Shown in pieces: positions 6,341 to 9,929 of a stretch of DNA of 9,929 nucleotides. The position numbers were made by a program, and so were the translations under genes. The notes under the pieces are model-generated. The model saw nothing but the letters and a program-made list of their open reading frames with translations, ran no database searches and was not told where the DNA came from. Positions within the stretch are counted from its first letter, which is position 1, and each line of letters starts with the position of its first letter. Origin of the DNA: Bacteroidota bacterium (GTDB taxonomy: Bacteria; Bacteroidota; Bacteroidia; B-17B0; B-17BO); contig JANXRU010000231.1 in NCBI GenBank assembly GCA_025356715.1, positions 1-9,929 on the forward strand. The letters run 5' to 3'.

Positions 6341-6859
6341 TTATTTTTTATTGTATCCCATTAATGTTAAAACATCTTCGCTTTTATCATATTTACTATT
6401 GGAATATAATAAGGACACTTGACCTGCTTTATCAAAAATAAATGCTAAGCCAGATTTTTCAGCTACTAATTTAACAGCGCTGTATACTTTATCCTGAACG
6501 GGTTTAACTAACTCCATCCGTTTTTTAAATAATTCTCCATCTACTCCAAATCTCGATTTTTGTAATTCTTTTACTTCTTTTTCTTTATTAATAATTTCGT
6601 TTTCACGTTTCTTTTTCATGTCGTCCGTTAATAAAACAGACTCTGCTTGATAAATTTTATAGAGTTTGTCAATTTCGCCATACTTAGCTTCAATTTCTTT
6701 TTGCCATTCTACAGATGTTTTATCCATTTCAGCTTGAGCAGCTTTATATTCAGGGATTTTACCTAAAATATAATCTGTATCTACATAACCCATCTTTTGC
6801 GCAACAGATACTGCTGCTGTTGAAAGAAATACAATTGCTACTAAAATTACTTTTTTCAT
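6341..6859 (-). CDS. OmpH/Skp-family periplasmic chaperone (first copy in the pair)
   Basis: A 172-residue Skp/OmpH-type chaperone predicted to guard unfolded outer-membrane proteins in the periplasm. A signal peptide (MKKVILVAIVFLSTAAVSVA, likely cleaved before Q21) is followed by the family opening KMGYVDTDYILGKIPEY. A charged coiled-coil arm runs from about 40 to 125, rich in Lys and Glu with heptad-like spacing. The closing strand is LAFIFDKAGQVSLLYSN, and the protein ends in DVLTLMGYNKK. Length is close to E. coli Skp (about 161 residues). It shares the fold and pattern of the following ompH but is clearly diverged and lacks the Pro/Gly/Lys tail. It lies 89 bp downstream of bamA with no visible terminator between, so co-transcription is likely, matching the conserved bamA-skp order seen across Gram-negatives. 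The start has no Shine-Dalgarno sequence; an AT-rich leader precedes it. Confidence 0.9.
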   Translation of the reverse strand: MKKVILVAIVFLSTAAVSVAQKMGYVDTDYILGKIPEYKAAQAEMDKTSVEWQKEIEAKYGEIDKLYKIYQAESVLLTDDMKKKRENEIINKEKEVKELQKSRFGVDGELFKKRMELVKPVQDKVYSAVKLVAEKSGLAFIFDKAGQVSLLYSNSKYDKSEDVLTLMGYNKK

Positions 6860-6948
6860 TATCTGTATTATTATTTTATAAATGCGTTAAACATAAATCA
6901 TAACGTGTGCCAAGTTACTATTATTTTACAAATTAACATTTTTTTGGT
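6860..6948 (-). other. bamA-ompH spacer
   Basis: This 89-bp AT-rich gap shows no terminator hairpin, so readthrough from bamA into ompH is expected. On the - strand, TATGTTTA upstream of ompH matches 7 of 8 positions of TAnnTTTG, but no TTTG lies at the right distance, so an extra ompH promoter is only a weak possibility. Confidence 0.3.
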
Positions 6949-9516
6949 TTAGAGTTCTCCCAACGCCGCTCCTAATGTAAAGTGAAATTGCCCTTTACCA
7001 TTACCTGAATTAGGATTCCCTGGTATATTATCAAAACCCCAACCATAATCTAATCCTAACAATCCAAACATTGGTAAAAATACACGTAAACCAAACCCTG
7101 CACTACGCTTCACTTGAAAAGGATTAAAATCTTTATACTTAGCCCATGTATTTCCAGCTTCTGCAAAACCTAATATAAAAATAGTAGCTTGTGGATTTAA
7201 AGAAATAGGGTAACGTAATTCCATGGTATAACGTGCGCATAAAGGATCGCCACTAGTACTTGATAAAGAGTTATCGGAATATCCACGAAGACCAATAATT
7301 TCACGAGCAACAAAATTTTGATAGCCACTTAAACCACTACCTCCCATATAATAGCGTTCGAATGGAGAAACACCTACACTTTTATTATAATATCCTAACA
7401 CTCCATATCCAATTTTTGTACGCAATACTAAATTACGAGCCTCTTTACCTTCACCTGCTTTTTTATTAGTTAACTGTGTATACCACTCGGCTGTAAATTT
7501 ATATTTTTGGTATTCAATAAAATGATAACGTTCTGCGGGTGTTGCAGTCCCATAATCTTTTCCATTGAATGCAGAATATGGCGGCGTGTATTGCGCTAAG
7601 AAAGAAAAATTTGAACCGTTCTTTGGAAAGATAGGAGCATCAATACTATTACGCGTAATATGAATTTTTAAATTCAAATCATTAGCATAACCGTTCGCGA
7701 AAATAAAAGAGTAATAATTATATAATTCATAATAGTTGTAACTCACATCGGCATATAAGGAGAAAAAATCATCTGGTTTTTTTAATCGTTTACCAAAACC
7801 AACAGTTCCACCTGTGATAAACATTCCACTAAATAATGGGTTTTGCACTTTAGTACCATCACTATTTATAATGTTTCGAGCAACATCCGAGTTTCTGAAA
7901 CGAGAGTGAAATGCCGATACACTAAAAGAATTTGGTTTTTTTCCACCTAACCATGGCTCTGTAAATGATAAATTGTACGATTGATAATACACGCCATTGG
8001 TTTGTGCGCGGATACTAAATTTTTGTCCGTCTCCTGTTGGCAAAGGACTCCAAGACTTAGGTTTAAAAATATTTCGCATCGAAAAATTATTGAACGATAA
8101 ACCCAATGTACCAACTACACGGCCACCGCCCCAACCGCCAGATAATTCAACCTGATCGGAAGGTTTTTCTTGTACTTTATATTCAATATCAACCGTTCCA
8201 TTTGCTGGATTTGGCGTTGGAGTTACACCCATTTTTTCAGGGTCAAAATACCCTAATTGACTTAACTCACGCTGTGTACGAATAATATCCGAACGGCGGA
8301 ATAATTGGCCAGGACGTGTTCTAATTTCACGATAAATAACGTGGTCGTTTGTTTTTGCGTTCCCTAATACTGTAACTTTATTAATGGTTGCTTGTTTTCC
8401 TTCATACATATTGATTTGCAAATCAATGGTATCGTTATGTACATTTATTTCTTGCGGCGTTACATTAAAAAACAAATAGCCATCATCCATATATAACGAT
8501 GAAATATCGTAACCATTTGGATTCATAAATAATTTTTGGTCAAGTTCAGATTGGTCAAAAATATCTCCTTTTTTAATATTTAAAATCGTGTCTAATTGAC
8601 CGCTACGATACTTAGCATTTCCTTGCCATTTAATGTCGCCAAAATAATATTTATGTCCCTCATCAATATGAATATCAACATTCACTCTATTTTTCTTTAC
8701 AAAATAAACCGTATCCTTAGCTATTCGAGCATCACGATAGCCTTTTGCGTTATACTTGGCAATAATACTTGGCAAATCCTTTTCAACGTTATCTTCTAAA
8801 TATTTTCCTGAATTCCAAAACGTGTATAATTTAAATGGTTTAGAATCCTTCATTTTACGGCGTAATTTTCCACTCTTAATTATCGTATTTCCAAACATAT
8901 TTAAATTACTAATCCGAACACGTTTTCCTTTGGTAACATTAATGTTTAAAATAACATGTGGCGTCTTAGCTTTCGTATCTTCTGTTTTAACGATTTCTAC
9001 TTTTGTATGATAGTACCCTTTATTGATATAAAAATCTCTCGCAATATTTTGAATATACCCTATTGTAAAATCTGTAATTACTTTTCCAGGAACAAGACGA
9101 AGTTTCCCGCGGATCTCATCAGCATCATTTTTTCTCACATTATTACTAAATCCAAATTTAGTCAATCGTGGTTTTTCTATTACTGCAATATTTAAAAAAA
9201 CTTCTTTTCCTATTGTCTTCACTAAATAAACCTTTACATCTTCGAACAAGCCTTGTTTCCATAGGGCTTTAATAGCTTCAGCTATTTTATCGCCAGGTAT
9301 TTGAACTTTATCCCCTTCTTGCAGGCCCGATAATAAACGAATCACGCTTTTATCAGTAAACTGAGAACAAGTAACGCTAACAGAAGCAATGGTATACTCT
9401 TTAGGTTTAGAATAATCTAAGACTTGAGCACTGGCAGAATCGCCTGTTATTTGTGACATCCCAGATAAACTAAGTGCAAACAAAAATAAAAAAAGAATGT
9501 GTTTTGTAAATATCAT
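6949..9516 (-). CDS. bamA: Outer membrane protein assembly factor BamA (Omp85 family)
   Basis: BamA is the central outer-membrane pore of the BAM machine that folds and inserts beta-barrel proteins. The 855-residue protein has an N-terminal signal peptide (about 1-21, ending LSLSGMSQ). About five POTRA domains follow, roughly 41-115, 116-197, 198-288, 289-374 and 375-449, with typical endings such as NIAVIEKPRLTKFGF and INMYEGKQATINKVTVLGN. A 16-stranded barrel then runs from about 455 to the end, starting at VELSGGWGGGRVVGTLGLSF. The barrel holds the Omp85 loop-6 motif, here LRGY at residues 743-746. The C-terminus reads GQFHFTLGAALGEL and lacks the usual final aromatic residue. The ATG overlaps the uppS stop by one base (TAATG arrangement), pointing to translational coupling. 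Length is normal for Bacteroidota. Confidence in the family is very high; the domain borders are approximate. Confidence 0.97.
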   Translation of the reverse strand: MIFTKHILFLFLFALSLSGMSQITGDSASAQVLDYSKPKEYTIASVSVTCSQFTDKSVIRLLSGLQEGDKVQIPGDKIAEAIKALWKQGLFEDVKVYLVKTIGKEVFLNIAVIEKPRLTKFGFSNNVRKNDADEIRGKLRLVPGKVITDFTIGYIQNIARDFYINKGYYHTKVEIVKTEDTKAKTPHVILNINVTKGKRVRISNLNMFGNTIIKSGKLRRKMKDSKPFKLYTFWNSGKYLEDNVEKDLPSIIAKYNAKGYRDARIAKDTVYFVKKNRVNVDIHIDEGHKYYFGDIKWQGNAKYRSGQLDTILNIKKGDIFDQSELDQKLFMNPNGYDISSLYMDDGYLFFNVTPQEINVHNDTIDLQINMYEGKQATINKVTVLGNAKTNDHVIYREIRTRPGQLFRRSDIIRTQRELSQLGYFDPEKMGVTPTPNPANGTVDIEYKVQEKPSDQVELSGGWGGGRVVGTLGLSFNNFSMRNIFKPKSWSPLPTGDGQKFSIRAQTNGVYYQSYNLSFTEPWLGGKKPNSFSVSAFHSRFRNSDVARNIINSDGTKVQNPLFSGMFITGGTVGFGKRLKKPDDFFSLYADVSYNYYELYNYYSFIFANGYANDLNLKIHITRNSIDAPIFPKNGSNFSFLAQYTPPYSAFNGKDYGTATPAERYHFIEYQKYKFTAEWYTQLTNKKAGEGKEARNLVLRTKIGYGVLGYYNKSVGVSPFERYYMGGSGLSGYQNFVAREIIGLRGYSDNSLSSTSGDPLCARYTMELRYPISLNPQATIFILGFAEAGNTWAKYKDFNPFQVKRSAGFGLRVFLPMFGLLGLDYGWGFDNIPGNPNSGNGKGQFHFTLGAALGEL

Positions 9517-9929
9517 TAAGAGGGTTGCGTTAATTGCTCGCTCGTTTTACCGAAACGACGTTCGCGATTTTGATAATTAAGTATTGCTGTAAATAAATCT
9601 TCTTTTCTAAAATCTGGCCATAAAGTTTCGGTAAAATAAAACTCGGCGTAAGCTAATTGCCATAATAAAAAATTACTAATGCGATGTTCGCCACTTGTAC
9701 GAATCATCAACTCTGGGTCTGGTATATTTTTAGTACAAAGGTACTTTTCAATATCTTTTTCAGTAATATCATCATTATGGATTGTCCCATTTTTTACATC
9801 AACGGCTAATTGTTTAAGGGCATTGATGATTTCCCATTTAGAAGAATAGCTCAACGCTAGTACTAAAGTAAGGCCTGTATTTTTTGATGTTAAATCAATA
9901 GACTCGTTCAACTCTTCTAAACAAGAGGG
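9516..9929 (-). CDS. uppS: Undecaprenyl diphosphate synthase UppS (isoprenyl transferase), C-terminal part
   Basis: UppS is a cytoplasmic cis-prenyltransferase that condenses isopentenyl diphosphate onto farnesyl diphosphate to make C55 undecaprenyl diphosphate, the lipid carrier for peptidoglycan and surface polysaccharides. Only the last 137 residues lie in the window, out of about 245 usual. The N-terminal part with the catalytic Asp is off the right edge. The frame stays open to base 9929 (reading PSCLEELNESI at the edge), so the TTG at 9911 is an internal leucine and not a start. Diagnostic features are NTGLTLVLALSYSSKWEI, the substrate-binding RTSGEHRISNFLLWQ block (RTSGEHR at 9681-9701), YAEFYFTETLWPDF and the closing NYQNRERRFGK. 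The stop codon shares one base with the bamA ATG. In E. coli, cdsA and rseP sit between uppS and bamA; here they are absent from this position. Confidence 0.96.
   Translation of the reverse strand, partial: PSCLEELNESIDLTSKNTGLTLVLALSYSSKWEIINALKQLAVDVKNGTIHNDDITEKDIEKYLCTKNIPDPELMIRTSGEHRISNFLLWQLAYAEFYFTETLWPDFRKEDLFTAILNYQNRERRFGKTSEQLTQPS

Noticed and set aside
6715..6903. 62-codon + strand open frame across the ompH start
   Set aside because: Antisense to the ompH signal peptide and coiled coil; no initiation context or recognisable motif.
8596..9195. Three overlapping + strand open frames of 67-84 codons within bamA
   Set aside because: They overlap each other and the BamA POTRA region and have hydrophobic Ile/Phe-rich shadow composition with no family signature.
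9909..9911. TTG as the start of uppS
   Set aside because: The frame continues to the window edge with family-like residues, and the protein would lack the N-terminal catalytic half; the gene is simply cut by the window.

Overview
The window reads as a stretch of chromosome from a low-GC member of the Bacteroidota (roughly one third G+C by eye). The reasons are: the tail of a division/cell-wall (dcw) cluster in the order murC-ftsQ-ftsA-ftsZ with no ddl between murC and ftsQ; an FtsZ with a long linker and a C-terminus of the Bacteroidota kind (IRPNNSFLHDNVD); an uppS-bamA-ompH-ompH block; and start codons that lack Shine-Dalgarno sequences and often follow A-rich leaders. The class within the phylum cannot be fixed from this sequence alone.

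Layout. Bases 1-4383 (+ strand) hold the 3' end of murC, then ftsQ, ftsA and ftsZ, closed by a clear intrinsic terminator at about 4408-4438. Everything after it lies on the - strand. Read in its own direction, that half starts at the right edge with the 3' part of uppS (undecaprenyl diphosphate synthase). Its stop codon overlaps the start of bamA by one base. Two OmpH/Skp-type periplasmic chaperone genes follow, and the block ends at a strong hairpin at 5650-5685. Beyond the hairpin, as a separate unit, is a GHMP-superfamily sugar kinase of the HddA type (D-glycero-D-manno-heptose 7-phosphate kinase). It runs convergently into the ftsZ terminator region.

How the genes work together. MurC makes a peptidoglycan precursor. 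FtsQ, FtsA and FtsZ build the division ring and couple it to septal wall synthesis. UppS makes the C55 lipid carrier used for peptidoglycan and surface polysaccharides. BamA with the OmpH/Skp chaperones delivers beta-barrel proteins to the outer membrane. The heptose kinase probably feeds nucleotide-activated heptose into lipopolysaccharide or surface glycans. The whole window is therefore envelope biogenesis and division.

Novelty. All eight genes fall in well-known families, and I see no mobile element, CRISPR array, RNA gene or phage gene. I found no convincing undescribed system. The points worth a second look are modest: an orphan heptose kinase, a BamA that does not end in an aromatic residue, two diverged OmpH paralogs (one with a Pro/Gly/Lys tail), the uppS-bamA overlap, and a few hairpins and short repeats in the intergenic DNA.
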